Assembly (NCBI RefSeq): GCF_031624635.1
Contig: NZ_JAMQOQ010000006.1
Location: 62,001-126,000, forward strand
DNA from: Halogeometricum sp. S3BR5-2
GTDB taxonomy: Archaea; Halobacteriota; Halobacteria; Halobacteriales; Haloferacaceae
Length of the DNA: 64,000 bases
Reading direction: 5' to 3'
Below, piece by piece: positions 17,276 to 25,748 of this stretch (its first letter is position 1; each line of letters opens with the position of its first letter). The notes beneath the pieces are model-generated. The model was not told where the DNA came from. It searched no databases and saw only the letters and a program-made list of their open reading frames with translations. Position numbers and translations under genes: made by a program.

Positions 17276-18160
17276 GGTCTCTGGAGTCTCGATTTCACCG
17301 TGTCGAATGTCGCGCGGAGGTTTTCGAGACGCTCGACGGCACTCGACATCGCGGTGCTCGCTACCGGGGTCGTAGCACCGGGCGTGAAACGGCTTACCTG
17401 CACCGGCCGGCCGCGAGTCGTGAACACGAGGCTCTTCGTCGACGCTCCGCGTCTCGGATCTGTCGAGCGGTTCGGGTTCGTCGGCCGGGAGGTAGCGTAG
17501 TCTCCCTCCGAGCCGACCGTTTCGACGCGTTCGTCCACGGCTACGTCTATATCTCAGTTCCGCGGGTGAAAAGTATCTTCCACATCCTCTCCAGTCGACT
17601 AGTCACGAACGACGGGTCGGAGCCGGCGGGGAGGTAAATTTCCGGTTCGGTCTCTCCGGTCCGCTCGTCGGCGCGGGTTCGCGGTGTCATACAGTTCGAA
17701 GGACGGCCCGTAACCGCATCGGTTTGTATCTTAACCGTATAACCCACTTATACCGCGTCCGCGGTGGTTCGTGCTCTCCGGGGGCCCCGCACGTCGCCCG
17801 ATGGAGGCGGTAAGCGCGAGCAACGCGAATCGAGGACGGCAGTCGTCGCAAAGAGCGCCGCGCGGGGAGTTCGATGCGCGTCCACCTTCGTTCCGAATCA
17901 GCGTGCCGGCGGCCCTGCTGAGCCGCGTGCCTGTTGGTTCCCCCAGCGGTCACTTTCTTGCGGGCCCACAGGGCAGTACCCCATCGTTACAGACGACCGT
18001 CTCCCGCAGTGCATCTCTCTCGTAATTCCGAACAATCGGCCCGCAAGATAGTGAGGGCTCACTCCGCCGCATAGCGTTCTACGGGATGACTTGGTATCTC
18101 GTCGTCTCGACGACCGACCAACGACATCGTAACCGTCTTAAGTGGATGCGCTGTATCGAA
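17276..18160. other. Gene-poor stretch between HTH-10 gene and tRNA-Arg copy 2
   Basis: About 0.9 kb without a gene I can support. Frames of 66-97 codons exist on both strands (for example 17272-17538 minus, abutting the regulator start with an ATGA overlap, and 17764-18051 plus), but their products are basic and cysteine- or arginine-rich, unlike the acidic proteins around them. The base composition is less GC-extreme than neighbouring genes. It could be a decayed insertion, a regulatory RNA region or the remains of an element bounded by the tRNA-Arg copies. Confidence 0.6.
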
Positions 18161-18272
18161 GAGTGAGTCCTGATAGGGTAGTGGACTATCCTCCTGGCTT
18201 GCGGAGCCAGGGACCGGAGTTCAAATCTCCGTCAGGACGCTTCTCTGCACCGCAACCCGACGAGCGTAGCGA
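18161..18272. repeat. Direct repeat with tRNA-Arg, copy 2
   Basis: The second copy of the 112-nt unit described at 16282-16393. Downstream the hairpin's outer right arm is lost (CCGG instead of GTCGG), and at 18285-18299 the arms CTCACAC/GTGTGAG seen near copy 1 recur with only one base between them, as if the GA-GC-GAA-GC-GA cap had been deleted. Confidence 0.93.
18167..18239 (+). tRNA. tRNA-Arg (GCG), copy 2
   Basis: Identical in all 73 bases to the gene at 16288-16360, including the encoded discriminator G. The upstream sequence differs from copy 1 beyond GAGTGA, so the promoter is not shared; AT-rich DNA (cgtaaccgtcttaag) lies just upstream. Confidence 0.95.
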
Positions 18273-18352
18273 CCGGACGCAAGGCTCACACGGTGTGAGG
18301 CGAGTCTACGAAGCGGGGCACGACGAACGGGAACGGACGAAGTCGACGCCGA

Positions 18353-18574
18353 CTACTCCCGGTCGTACCGCGACGGCGCGTCGTCCTCGTCGACGATGCG
18401 TCGGACCGAGGAGACGACGCGCGAGCGCATCGGGCGCGGTTTCGGCCGCCCGCGACCGGACCGCCGGTTCGACCACGCCTCGTGGCAGTCGCCGCAGTAG
18501 TTGCCCTTGTACGTGCCCGTGAACAGGTACGGGTCGCCGCACCCGATGCAAGTGGAGGTGGCGAGTCGTTTCAT
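18353..18574 (-). CDS. Small zinc-finger protein
   Basis: A 73-residue protein with two CxxC knuckles, C9-x2-C12 (CIGC) and C27-x2-C30 (CGDC), spaced to form one zinc ribbon, followed by a basic, arginine-rich tail and an acidic end (RRIVDEDDAPSRYDRE). Small two-CxxC proteins of this kind are common in haloarchaea and mostly uncharacterised; some affect motility and biofilm formation. The start at 18574 is chosen because the zinc ribbon begins there; the longer frame upstream is out of character. Read divergently from the DUF309 gene. Confidence 0.8.
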   Translation of the reverse strand: MKRLATSTCIGCGDPYLFTGTYKGNYCGDCHEAWSNRRSGRGRPKPRPMRSRVVSSVRRIVDEDDAPSRYDRE

Positions 18575-18721
18575 CCAACGTCCTCCGCGGGAGTCGAGAG
18601 TTGGAGTCTGTTCATATGCTATCAAGCCACATATGTTCCGGGAGTAGATAAGCTTGTCACCGAGAACGAACGAGCAGGCGGTCGCGTGAGGTATTTGGGT
18701 TCGGAAGGCCCTCGAAAACGC

Positions 18722-19342
18722 ATGGAACGAGCGCTCCGCGTCGGCGCGGCGGTGTTCAACGAGGGGGACCACCACGCCGCCCACGACGCGTGGGAAGAGG
18801 AGTGGCTTCCGCTCGAAGCGGGGACCGCCGACGAGCGACTGCTGCACGGACTCATCCAGTACACCGCCGCGGTGTACCACGCGCGGAACCGCAACTGGAG
18901 CGGCGCGCGGGGACTGGCCGAGAGCGCCGGCGAGTACCTCGGCGGAGTGGCGCCCGACTACCGCGAGGTGAACGTCGGGGCGGTTCGAGCGTACCTCGGC
19001 CGCCTCGCCGCCGACCCGGAGTTCGCCGAGCGAGCGTCGCCCGTCCCGCTGACCGTCGGCGGCGTCGCCGTGCGCGCCGAGGACCTCTCGTTCGAGGGCG
19101 TCGCCGAGGCGGCGCGACTCCTCGCGGCGGACGGAGAGCGGTGGGACGAGGGCGTGGTCGAAGACGCCGCGCGCTACGGGCGCGAAGAGGTCGAAGCGGA
19201 CGCCTCCACGACGCGGTTCGTCGCCCTGCTGTTCGAGTTCGTCGGCGGCGGGGAACGGCGCGGCCTCGTCTACCAGCGGTTGCGAGAGCACACGGAACGG
19301 CGGCGCGGGCGGGAAGAAGACGTGTCCGGGCTGTTCGAGTGA
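18722..19342 (+). CDS. DUF309 domain protein
   Basis: A 206-residue helical protein with the DUF309 hallmark: FNEGDHHAAHDAWEEEW near residues 13-29, then LLHGLIQYTAAVYHARNRNW. The conserved His/Glu residues suggest metal binding, but no function is established. The 80 extra C-terminal residues beyond the core are acidic and helical. It overlaps nothing and is convergent with azf 4 nt away, leaving almost no terminator space. Confidence 0.85.
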   Translation: MERALRVGAAVFNEGDHHAAHDAWEEEWLPLEAGTADERLLHGLIQYTAAVYHARNRNWSGARGLAESAGEYLGGVAPDYREVNVGAVRAYLGRLAADPEFAERASPVPLTVGGVAVRAEDLSFEGVAEAARLLAADGERWDEGVVEDAARYGREEVEADASTTRFVALLFEFVGGGERRGLVYQRLREHTERRRGREEDVSGLFE

Positions 19343-19346
19343 AACG

Positions 19347-20147
19347 TCACGCCTCGTCGGCGGACTCGGGTTCGTTCTCGCCTTCGCCCTCGTACTCGGC
19401 GGAGTTGTCGGTGGGTTCGTAGCCGAGGACGGACCGCGCGCGGTCGATGGAGTAGTACCTGCGGTCGTTGCCGCTGATTCCGTAGACGATTTCGTAGTCG
19501 TAGTCGGCGAGGACGCAGCGCTCGAACAGGTGCGCGCAGTCGCGGTAGGAGAGCCACATCGCCTGCCCGCGTTCGTAGTCGATGGGCGGATGTCCCTCCG
19601 TCAGGTTGCCGATGCGGACGTTGACGACGGAGAGGTCGTAGTGGTCGTGGTAGTAGCGACCGAGAATCTCGCCGGTCGCCTTGCTCACGCCGTAGAGGTT
19701 GCTCGGGCGGGGGAGTTCGGTGCCGTCGAGGCGGAACTCGTCCTCGGGCCGGTAGAGGTCCGGCTTCCGGTCGGTCGTCTCGTAGGCGCCGACGGCGTGG
19801 TTCGACGACGCGAAGGCGAACTTCTCGACGCCCGCGTCCACCGCCGCCTGAAACAGCGCGTGCGTGCCGTCGATGTTGTTCCGGAGGACGCTGTCCCACG
19901 GCGCCTCCGGACGCGGGTCGCCGGCGAGGTGGACGACGGCGTAGACGCCGTCCATCGCCTCGCGGACGCCCGCCTCGTCGGTGATGTCCGTCGCGAACAC
20001 GTCGTCCTCGGCGACCGAGTCCGGTCGTTTCTCCTCCCCCAACTGTTCGCGGTCCAGCAGTCGCCACTCGAATCGGTCCCCGATGTGCCGGAGAATGGCC
20101 TGTCCGACACGCCCGCCAGCCCCTGTCAGCAGAACCGGTTCGTCCAT
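19347..20147 (-). CDS. azf: NAD-dependent glucose-6-phosphate dehydrogenase, archaeal SDR type (Azf)
   Basis: A 266-residue extended short-chain dehydrogenase. It has the Rossmann signature TGAGGRVG at the N-terminus, the acidic D33-like position after LLDRE typical of NAD preference, the catalytic YGVSK (Tyr and Lys) and a Ser in ASSNHAVG. The protein closely matches what I recall of Haloferax volcanii Azf, which oxidises glucose 6-phosphate in the oxidative pentose phosphate pathway, including the WDSVL-NNIDGT and GQAMWLSYRDCAHLF stretches. The C-terminal 20 residues are an acidic tail. Confidence 0.88.
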   Translation of the reverse strand: MDEPVLLTGAGGRVGQAILRHIGDRFEWRLLDREQLGEEKRPDSVAEDDVFATDITDEAGVREAMDGVYAVVHLAGDPRPEAPWDSVLRNNIDGTHALFQAAVDAGVEKFAFASSNHAVGAYETTDRKPDLYRPEDEFRLDGTELPRPSNLYGVSKATGEILGRYYHDHYDLSVVNVRIGNLTEGHPPIDYERGQAMWLSYRDCAHLFERCVLADYDYEIVYGISGNDRRYYSIDRARSVLGYEPTDNSAEYEGEGENEPESADEA

Positions 20148-20240
20148 TCGATACGTACTCTGCGAAGGACGGCTAAGAAATATCCGATTCGCGCCGCCGC
20201 GAGGCGACACACCTATGCCCGCTCCCCGGAAGCCACCGGC

Positions 20241-20585
20241 ATGCCCACCGACGCCGAGAACGCCTGCTTCGAGGCGGGAATCAAGTTCGGGTCGCTGTAC
20301 CACCAGTTCGCCGGGACGCCCGTCAGTCCCGACAGCGCCGACAGCCTCGCGCGAGCGATGGAGGAGTCGATAGAGAACCAGCCCCACTGCGAGGACGTGC
20401 GCGTGACGATGCTCGAGGACGAACTGGCGGCCGAACTCGCCGCGTCGACGGCCGACTACACGGAACTGACGGGCCGGTTCCTCGAAGTCGAGATGGAAAT
20501 CGAGTACGAGGGACTGACCGCGGAGACGCGAATGGAGATGGAGGACGGCTACCCGCTGATGAAACTCGTCTCCGTCGAAGAGTGA
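20241..20585 (+). CDS. mptD: Archaeal dihydroneopterin aldolase (MptD family)
   Basis: A 114-residue protein matching the archaeal MptD family (formerly DUF381), which cleaves 7,8-dihydroneopterin in pterin cofactor synthesis. The characteristic start FEAGIKFGSLYHQFAGTPVS is clear, followed by a helix with AMEESIENQPHCEDV and a C-terminal strand region (FLEVEMEIEYEGLTAET). Length fits the family. It sits alone between divergent azf and the DUF5790 gene; the ATG at 20241 was taken because the longer frame is arginine-rich. Confidence 0.85.
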   Translation: MPTDAENACFEAGIKFGSLYHQFAGTPVSPDSADSLARAMEESIENQPHCEDVRVTMLEDELAAELAASTADYTELTGRFLEVEMEIEYEGLTAETRMEMEDGYPLMKLVSVEE

Positions 20586-20669
20586 ATCGGTGTCGAGACG
20601 CCCCCTCGAACCGGATTTCACTTTCACTTTCGGGCGTGTATTTAAACCGCTCGGACGCGAAGCGGAGGT

Positions 20670-21200
20670 ATGAGTAGCCAGAGCACACTCGCTGATGACG
20701 ACCTGTTCGGAGAGGCTGCTGAGGAGATGCGCGCGGAGGTCGAAGACCATCTCGACGCCGCCCGAAGCGCGCTTCCCGCCGCCGACGACGTCTGGGACGC
20801 CGAGGCCGACAACGTTCTCGGCGTTCTCAACGGCCTGCGCTCCTCGCTGGACGTGGGCGACGCCGACGACCACCTGCGACAGGCCAAGAAGACGTTCATC
20901 ATCGGCCAGCGAGCCGAGGCGTTCGAGGACGCCGACGACTTAGAAGAGGAGATAGAGTCAATGACGGAACTGCTCGACTCCGTCCGCGAGACGGGCGAAC
21001 TCGTGGGCGAACTCACGAGCGCGATGCCGCAACTGCGGAGTCAGTTGCAGGAGGCCGAGGACGCCTCGGAGGCGGACGCCGGGGAGGAGGAAGAAGAGGA
21101 AGCCGACGCCGACGACGAAGAAGCAGAAGAAGAGGAGGAAGCGGAGGCTGACGTCGACGCCGACGAGGAGTCGGCGGACGAGGCCGAAGCGGACGACTGA
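20670..21200 (+). CDS. DUF5790 family haloarchaeal protein
   Basis: A 176-residue, mostly helical protein: residues 1-125 form several amphipathic helices (MRAEVEDHLDAARSALP, VLGVLNGLRSSLDVG, RQAKKTFIIGQRAEAFED), and the last 50 are an almost pure Glu/Asp/Ala tail. The family is restricted to haloarchaea and has no known role. The hyperacidic tail is extreme even for a halophile and resembles tails of nucleic-acid or chaperone-associated proteins, but that is only a resemblance. Confidence 0.8.
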   Translation: MSSQSTLADDDLFGEAAEEMRAEVEDHLDAARSALPAADDVWDAEADNVLGVLNGLRSSLDVGDADDHLRQAKKTFIIGQRAEAFEDADDLEEEIESMTELLDSVRETGELVGELTSAMPQLRSQLQEAEDASEADAGEEEEEEADADDEEAEEEEEAEADVDADEESADEAEADD

Positions 21201-21247
21201 CGCCGGAGTCGTCCCTCCGGGGGCGCGGACGCGCGGCCTCGCTCGCA

Positions 21248-21994
21248 TCACTCGCGCCGTTCGGGTCGCGAGACGTCCCGTTCGGCGACGGCCGAGGTGA
21301 GTCGCGACAGCGACGACGCCGCCAGTTCGAGCAGTTCCTCGCCCACCTCGGCGCTCCCCGCCGAGGGGTCCCCGACGACGCCGTTCTCCGTGAACTCCGC
21401 GGAGTCGTGGGCCAGGTTGACCCCGGCGGTCCAGTCGCCCCAGCGCGGACTCCCGCCGTCGCGCGCCTCCTCGATGCGGTCCTCGCGGACCAGTTCGGGC
21501 GCGACCCGTCGGAGCAGCGCCGTCTCCAGTTTGCCGCCGTGTCCCATCTCCGCGCCGTAGTCGCCGACGGCCTCGAACCAGGTGAACGCGACGGCGTAGG
21601 CGTCGTCCTCTCGCGTTATCGTCCCCGTCACCTCGCGCAGGGCGTCGACGTTCCCGCCGTGACCGTTGACGACGACCACGCGGTCGAAGCCGTGGGAGGC
21701 GAGGCTGGTCGCCGTCTCGCGGACGGTATCGCGGAACGTGTCCGGCGAGAGCCACAGCGTCCCGGGGAACTGCCGGTGCTCGGCGGCGACGCCGACGGGG
21801 AGCGTCGGCGCGACGACCACCTCGCCGTCGTACGCCTCCGCCCCCGCCTCGGCGACGGCTTCGGCGGTGAACGCGTCGGTTCCGAGCGGCGCGTGCGGGC
21901 CGTGTTGTTCGGTGCTGCCGACCGGCAGGTAGGCGATGTCCGTCTCGCCCGCGAGGTCCGATACGTCCGTCCACGTCGCCTCCGTGAGTCGCAT
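21248..21994 (-). CDS. Creatininase family amidohydrolase (possibly ArfB-type)
   Basis: A 248-residue enzyme with the creatininase metal site: GSTEQHGPHAPLGTDA (Glu, His, Asp ligands), VVVNGHGGN, and an acidic E in the FTWFEA region. Family members act on creatinine or, in archaea, remove a formyl group from an early F420/riboflavin pyrimidine intermediate (ArfB). The latter is more likely in a haloarchaeon, and mptD nearby also serves a GTP-derived cofactor pathway, but the substrate cannot be fixed from sequence. The start at 21994 was chosen over a basic upstream extension. Confidence 0.85.
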   Translation of the reverse strand: MRLTEATWTDVSDLAGETDIAYLPVGSTEQHGPHAPLGTDAFTAEAVAEAGAEAYDGEVVVAPTLPVGVAAEHRQFPGTLWLSPDTFRDTVRETATSLASHGFDRVVVVNGHGGNVDALREVTGTITREDDAYAVAFTWFEAVGDYGAEMGHGGKLETALLRRVAPELVREDRIEEARDGGSPRWGDWTAGVNLAHDSAEFTENGVVGDPSAGSAEVGEELLELAASSLSRLTSAVAERDVSRPERRE

Positions 21995-22119
21995 GCTTCG
22001 CCGTCCGCGTCGGAGTCGCTTGTAACCGGCGGAGCCTTGGAGTCGACCCCGTATGCGAGGTGAGACCGAGAGACGGGGCGGCCCAAAGACCATTCAAGCG
22101 GGCCCGAGAACGCGGAAGT

Positions 22120-22419
22120 ATGAGCGACGAACGAAGCCAAGGCGTCGACTTCGGCGAGTTGGGCGACGAACTGGAGAATCACGACTACCCCGCGACCGCC
22201 GAGGAACTGACCGAGGAGTACGGCGACTGGACCGTCGAGTACAACGACGGCGAGGAGACCCTCTCGAACGCCCTCGAAGGCGTCGGCGTCGACGAGTTCC
22301 AGTCGGCCGAGGAAGTGTTCGAGACGGTGATGATGATGGTCGGCGAAGAGGCCACCGACGAGGGTCACAGCGGACGCGGCGCCGGTACCGCCCCCGACGA
22401 AGACACCGACTCGTTCTGA
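22120..22419 (+). CDS. DUF5789 family haloarchaeal protein
   Basis: A 99-residue acidic protein with the family pattern: VDFGELGDELENHDYPATAEEL, then EYGDWTVEYNDGEETLSNAL, and FQSAEEVFETVMMMVGEEA. It probably forms a small alpha/beta domain with a disordered C-terminal end. No function is known. It is read divergently from the creatininase-family gene across 125 nt. Confidence 0.82.
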   Translation: MSDERSQGVDFGELGDELENHDYPATAEELTEEYGDWTVEYNDGEETLSNALEGVGVDEFQSAEEVFETVMMMVGEEATDEGHSGRGAGTAPDEDTDSF

Positions 22420-22460
22420 GCGGTCGGCCCGATTCGCGCGGTCCCGGACTCTTTTCGCTG

Positions 22461-24407
22461 TCAGTCGCCGCCGGACTCGGACTCCACCGCCGTCCGCGAG
22501 GCGCGGCGACTGGCGCGTTCGACGAACTCCTCCGGCAGTTCGTCTATCTCGCCGGCCTGCACGCCCCACAGGTGCGCGTAGAGGCCGTCCTCGGCGAGCA
22601 GTTCGTCGTGTCCGCCGCGCTCGACCACCCGGCCGTCCTCGAGGACGAGGATGGTGTCGGCGTCCTTGATGGTCGAGAGACGGTGGGCGATGCTGAACGT
22701 CGTCCGGTCCTCCGTGAGGCGGTCCAAGGAGCGCTGGATGAGCATCTCCGTCTCCGTGTCGACGTCGGAGGTGGCCTCGTCGAGGACGAGGATTTCGGGG
22801 TCTTTGAGGATGGCGCGGGCGATGGAGAGTCGCTGGCGCTGCCCGCCCGAGAGCTTCACGCCGCGCTCGCCGATTTCGGTGTCGTAGCCCTCGGGGAGGT
22901 TCGAGATGAAGCCGTGGGCCTCGGCGGCCTTCGCGGCCTCGACGACTTCCTCGTCGTCGGCGCCGAACGACCCGTACTTGATGTTCTCGGCGACGGTGCC
23001 GTAGAACATGAACGTGTCCTGACTCACGTAGCCGATGGCCCGCCGGAGGCTCGGAATGGTCACGTCGCGGACGTCGGTGCCGTCGATTTCGATGGCGCCC
23101 TCGTCCACGTCGTACATCCGGAGGAGCAACTTGAGGACCGTCGACTTCCCGGCGCCCGTTGGACCCACGAGGGCGAGCGTCTCGCCGCCGCCGACCTCGA
23201 AGGAGACGTCCTCGACGATGGTCTCGCCCTCGTCGTAGCCGAACGTCACGTCGTCGTAGACGACACCGCCCTCGCCGACGGCGAGTTCGTCGGCGTTCGG
23301 GTCCTCGGTGATGCGGGAGGGTTCGTCCATCAGCCCGAAGATGCGGGCGCTGGAGGCCTTCGCCCGCTGATACATGTTAATAATTTGACCGAATTGGGCC
23401 ATCGGCCAGATGAACCGCTGGGTGAAGATGATGAAGCCGACGAACTCGCCGGGGGTGAGCGCCCCGCTGAAGAAGAGCGGCGCGGACTCGGTCGCCTGGT
23501 AGGTGAGCACCCAGACGCCGCCGACGAGGAAGGTGAGTACGAAGCCGGCACCCGCCATGACGCGGAGGGCCGGGAAGAACTTGATGCGCGTGCCGATGGC
23601 GTCCCAGTTGGCGTCGAAGTAGTCGCCCGAGACGTCCTCGACGCGGTCTGACTCGAAGCTCTCGGTGTTCGAGGTTTTGATGACCTGGATGCCGCCGAGG
23701 TTGTTCTCCAGTCGGGAGTTGACGCGGCCGACCGACGAGCGGACGTCGGCGTACTTCGGCTGGATGGTCTGGATGAACCGGTAGGTGAAGTAGCCGATGA
23801 GGGGGACGACCAGCAGGGTGACGACGGCCAACTGCCAGTTCCAGTAGAGGAGGATGGCGGCGATGCCGACGACCATCACGCCGAGGCGGAACGCGGAGTT
23901 CATCCCGTCGTTGAGGAATCGCTCCAACCGGTTGACGTCGTTCGAGAGGATGGACATCATCTCGCCGGTCTGCTTGTCGGCGAAGAAGTCCATGTTGAGC
24001 CGCTGCATCTTGTCGTAGGTATCGGTCCGAACGGCGTGTTGGATGTGCTGAGAGAAGGAGTTCCAGCCCCAGTTGCGGGACCAGTGGAACGCCGCGCCGC
24101 CGAAGAAGGCGCCGGCGATGAGCGCCGTCGAGAGGTAGAGCTGTCCCGTCTGCGTGCTCGGAATCCACGCGTCGGGGACGAGCCAGAGGTCGAACGCCCG
24201 CTCGTCGAGGAAGATGGCGTCGACGGCGACGGTGAGCAACACCGGCGGGATGAGGTCGAGGAGGCGGGCGAGGACGCTGGAGAGCAGACCGACGACGAAC
24301 GCGAACGAGTTCTCCCGCCCGTACTCGGCGAACAGCCGCCCCATCGGGTTGTCGACGTTCGCCCGTTGGTCCTCGAAGGGGTCGTCTTCGTCTACAGGAG
24401 GAGCCAT
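22461..24407 (-). CDS. ABC exporter, fused permease and ATPase (MsbA/MDR-like), second paralogue
   Basis: A 648-residue half transporter: six membrane helices (about residues 35-350) and a C-terminal ATPase with Walker [11 protein letters not shown]-loop [10 protein letters not shown], signature LSGGQRQR, Walker [11 protein letters not shown] and IAHRLST. It is homologous to the exporter at 1509-3440 along its whole length. A short acidic N-terminal tail and a charged C-terminal tail are halophilic additions. Substrate unknown; homodimer or pairing with the other paralogue are both possible. Confidence 0.92.
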   Translation of the reverse strand: MAPPVDEDDPFEDQRANVDNPMGRLFAEYGRENSFAFVVGLLSSVLARLLDLIPPVLLTVAVDAIFLDERAFDLWLVPDAWIPSTQTGQLYLSTALIAGAFFGGAAFHWSRNWGWNSFSQHIQHAVRTDTYDKMQRLNMDFFADKQTGEMMSILSNDVNRLERFLNDGMNSAFRLGVMVVGIAAILLYWNWQLAVVTLLVVPLIGYFTYRFIQTIQPKYADVRSSVGRVNSRLENNLGGIQVIKTSNTESFESDRVEDVSGDYFDANWDAIGTRIKFFPALRVMAGAGFVLTFLVGGVWVLTYQATESAPLFFSGALTPGEFVGFIIFTQRFIWPMAQFGQIINMYQRAKASSARIFGLMDEPSRITEDPNADELAVGEGGVVYDDVTFGYDEGETIVEDVSFEVGGGETLALVGPTGAGKSTVLKLLLRMYDVDEGAIEIDGTDVRDVTIPSLRRAIGYVSQDTFMFYGTVAENIKYGSFGADDEEVVEAAKAAEAHGFISNLPEGYDTEIGERGVKLSGGQRQRLSIARAILKDPEILVLDEATSDVDTETEMLIQRSLDRLTEDRTTFSIAHRLSTIKDADTILVLEDGRVVERGGHDELLAEDGLYAHLWGVQAGEIDELPEEFVERASRRASRTAVESESGGD

Positions 24408-24539
24408 TGGAGTTCTCAGGGGACGGTCGCACTAAAGCGTTCGTTACGAACCGAAACACTCCGGAATCCGGCGCGTCCCGGAGGGTCCGACGGGGCCGGA
24501 TGTCGACTCGTACTCGGACCCCGGACCACGCTTCGCACC

Positions 24540-24815
24540 TCAAAGCTGCCGCGACTCCACCTCGGGGTCGATACCGGCCTCGGAGAGGTCCTCTCTGACG
24601 CGGGCGCGGAGGGGGTCGGGAACCGTCTCCCGGCCGACGGGAACCGCCGTCTCGCCGTCGCCTTTCACCTTCCAGTAGAGGACGCACGCGGAGGGTTCGT
24701 AGTACTCGATGCTGTATCGGTCGTCGGCGCCGCGGTAGTGGACGCGGGCGGCGAACCCCTCGGCGCGCCACCCCTCCAAGTCGGCCAGTGCGGCGGCGTC
24801 TGCGGCGTCACTCAT
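24540..24815 (-). CDS. Uncharacterised small haloarchaeal protein
   Basis: A 91-residue acidic protein. An N-terminal helix (ADLEGWRAEGF) is followed by three strands (AARVHYRGADDRYSIEYYE, ACVLYWKVKGD) and a C-terminal helix, a compact alpha/beta domain. I do not recognise the family. It lies between a divergent-facing ABC exporter promoter and the DUF192 gene, all on the minus strand but with gaps of about 90-130 nt. Confidence 0.7.
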   Translation of the reverse strand: MSDAADAAALADLEGWRAEGFAARVHYRGADDRYSIEYYEPSACVLYWKVKGDGETAVPVGRETVPDPLRARVREDLSEAGIDPEVESRQL

Positions 24816-24902
24816 ACGTAGACTGGTCCCTCCTCGGCCCTCGGTGTTTCGCTTCCGGGCGATGGTCGGGCGGGAGTACGGTCGGAGCGATGCGGTCGGA
24901 CG

Positions 24903-25403
24903 TCAGTAACCGTCGATTCTGACCGTGTCGCCCGCGCTGACGCCCGTCTCGTTGGTGTAGCCGTACGGCACTTCGAGCACGTACTTCCCGGTGCCGCGGT
25001 AGCGCGTCAGGTCGCCCTCGGAGCCCTCGGGCGGGAGTTCGGCGTGGTGTATCCGCGTGATAGTTCCGTTGGCGTCGATAAAGACGATGTCGAGCGGGAA
25101 GGCCATCTCCCGCATCACGTAGGCGTGTTCGCCCTCGGAGTCGTGGACGAACAGCATCCCCTCGTCGGGTCCGAGCGATTCGGTGTCGCTGAGACCCGTG
25201 TAACGCTTCTCGTAGGTGTCGGCGACGCGCACGTCGACTTCGGTCAGGACCTCGCCGTCGGAGACGACGGAGACGGAGGTTCGGTTGTAGTCGCCGCCGT
25301 CGCCGGGGAGCAGCGTCGGATTCGAGGCGACGGCGAGTGCGCCCGCCGAGACGAGGACGAGGACGACGAGGACGGCCGACCCGAGCGAGTACCGCGAGAC
25401 CAT
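24903..25403 (-). CDS. Membrane-anchored DUF192 protein
   Basis: A 166-residue protein with an N-terminal hydrophobic helix (about residues 9-27) acting as uncleaved signal anchor, then an exported DUF192 domain: VRVADTYEKRYTGLSDTESLG, GMLFVHDSEGEHAYVMREMAFPLDIVFID, and YVLEVPYGYTNETGVSAGDTV. DUF192 proteins are widespread, fold as small beta barrels and have no proven function. The domain should face outside the cell. Its promoter region is shared with tRNA-Val on the other strand. Confidence 0.88.
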   Translation of the reverse strand: MVSRYSLGSAVLVVLVLVSAGALAVASNPTLLPGDGGDYNRTSVSVVSDGEVLTEVDVRVADTYEKRYTGLSDTESLGPDEGMLFVHDSEGEHAYVMREMAFPLDIVFIDANGTITRIHHAELPPEGSEGDLTRYRGTGKYVLEVPYGYTNETGVSAGDTVRIDGY

Positions 25404-25493
25404 ACCGGAGGAACGGACGCGGCCGACCTAACGGTTCCCCCGCGCGCGGCGATTGGAAACGGTTATCCGCGTGTGCGGATTCGTTCGTGTTGC

Positions 25494-25566
25494 GGGCTCG
25501 TGGTCTAGTGGTTATGACGCTTCCCTTACAAGGAAGAGATCGGTGGTTCGACTCCGCCCGAGCCCA
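25494..25566 (+). tRNA. tRNA-Val (UAC)
   Basis: A 73-nt cloverleaf: acceptor GGGCTCG paired to CGAGCCC, anticodon stem CTTCC/GGAAG with loop CTTACAA giving UAC, T-arm GGTTCGACTCC and discriminator A. Its 3' part recurs twice downstream (25676-25696 and 25796-25814). A 57-nt palindrome begins within its last acceptor bases. Confidence 0.95.
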
Positions 25567-25620
25567 TTTCTGACGACACGCAGCGACGAGCGAAGCGAGT
25601 CGTCCGTGGAGTCGAAATGG
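25564..25620. repeat. tRNA-tail palindrome of tRNA-Val
   Basis: A 57-nt hairpin whose outer stem CCATTTC/GAAATGG begins in the last acceptor bases of tRNA-Val. Going inward: GAC/GTC, a GA/GA step, CACG/CGTG, a small internal loop, CGAC/GTCG (25584-25587 and 25599-25602), another GA/GA step, GC/GC and a GAA triloop. Confidence 0.85.
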
Positions 25621-25627
25621 GCGACGT

Positions 25628-25696
25628 GGAGTCGAACTCGGGAGTGGAGCGAACGAAGTGAGCGGAACGAGGATAGTTCGACTCCGCCCGAGCCCA
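25628..25696. repeat. Palindrome with inverted T-arm and second copy of the tRNA-Val 3' end
   Basis: An 11-bp outer stem, GGAGTCGAACT (25628-25638) with AGTTCGACTCC (25675-25685), is built from the inverted and direct T-arm of tRNA-Val. Between them 25649-25663 reads GC-GA-AC-GAA-GT-GA-GC. The right arm continues to 25696 as the last 21 bases of the tRNA, discriminator included. Confidence 0.85.
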
Positions 25697-25702
25697 TTGG
25701 AT

Positions 25703-25732
25703 TTTGTGACGAATCGAACGGTGAGTCACAAA
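25703..25732. repeat. Palindrome TTTGTGAC/GTCACAAA
   Basis: Eight-base perfect arms (25703-25710 and 25725-25732) are followed inward by GA on both sides, repeating the arm-then-GA/GA layout of the neighbouring elements, with an apical loop that lacks a clean GNA cap. Confidence 0.7.
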
Positions 25733-25748
25733 TCCGTATATCGAGGGC

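Noticed and set aside
17272-17538. 88-codon frame overlapping the HTH-10 start by 4 nt
   Set aside because: The overlap looks operon-like, but the product is basic, low-complexity and without any recognisable motif.
16282-18272. A complete integrative element with integrase
   Set aside because: No integrase, relaxase or phage-like gene is found between the tRNA-Arg copies, so only a remnant or duplication can be claimed.
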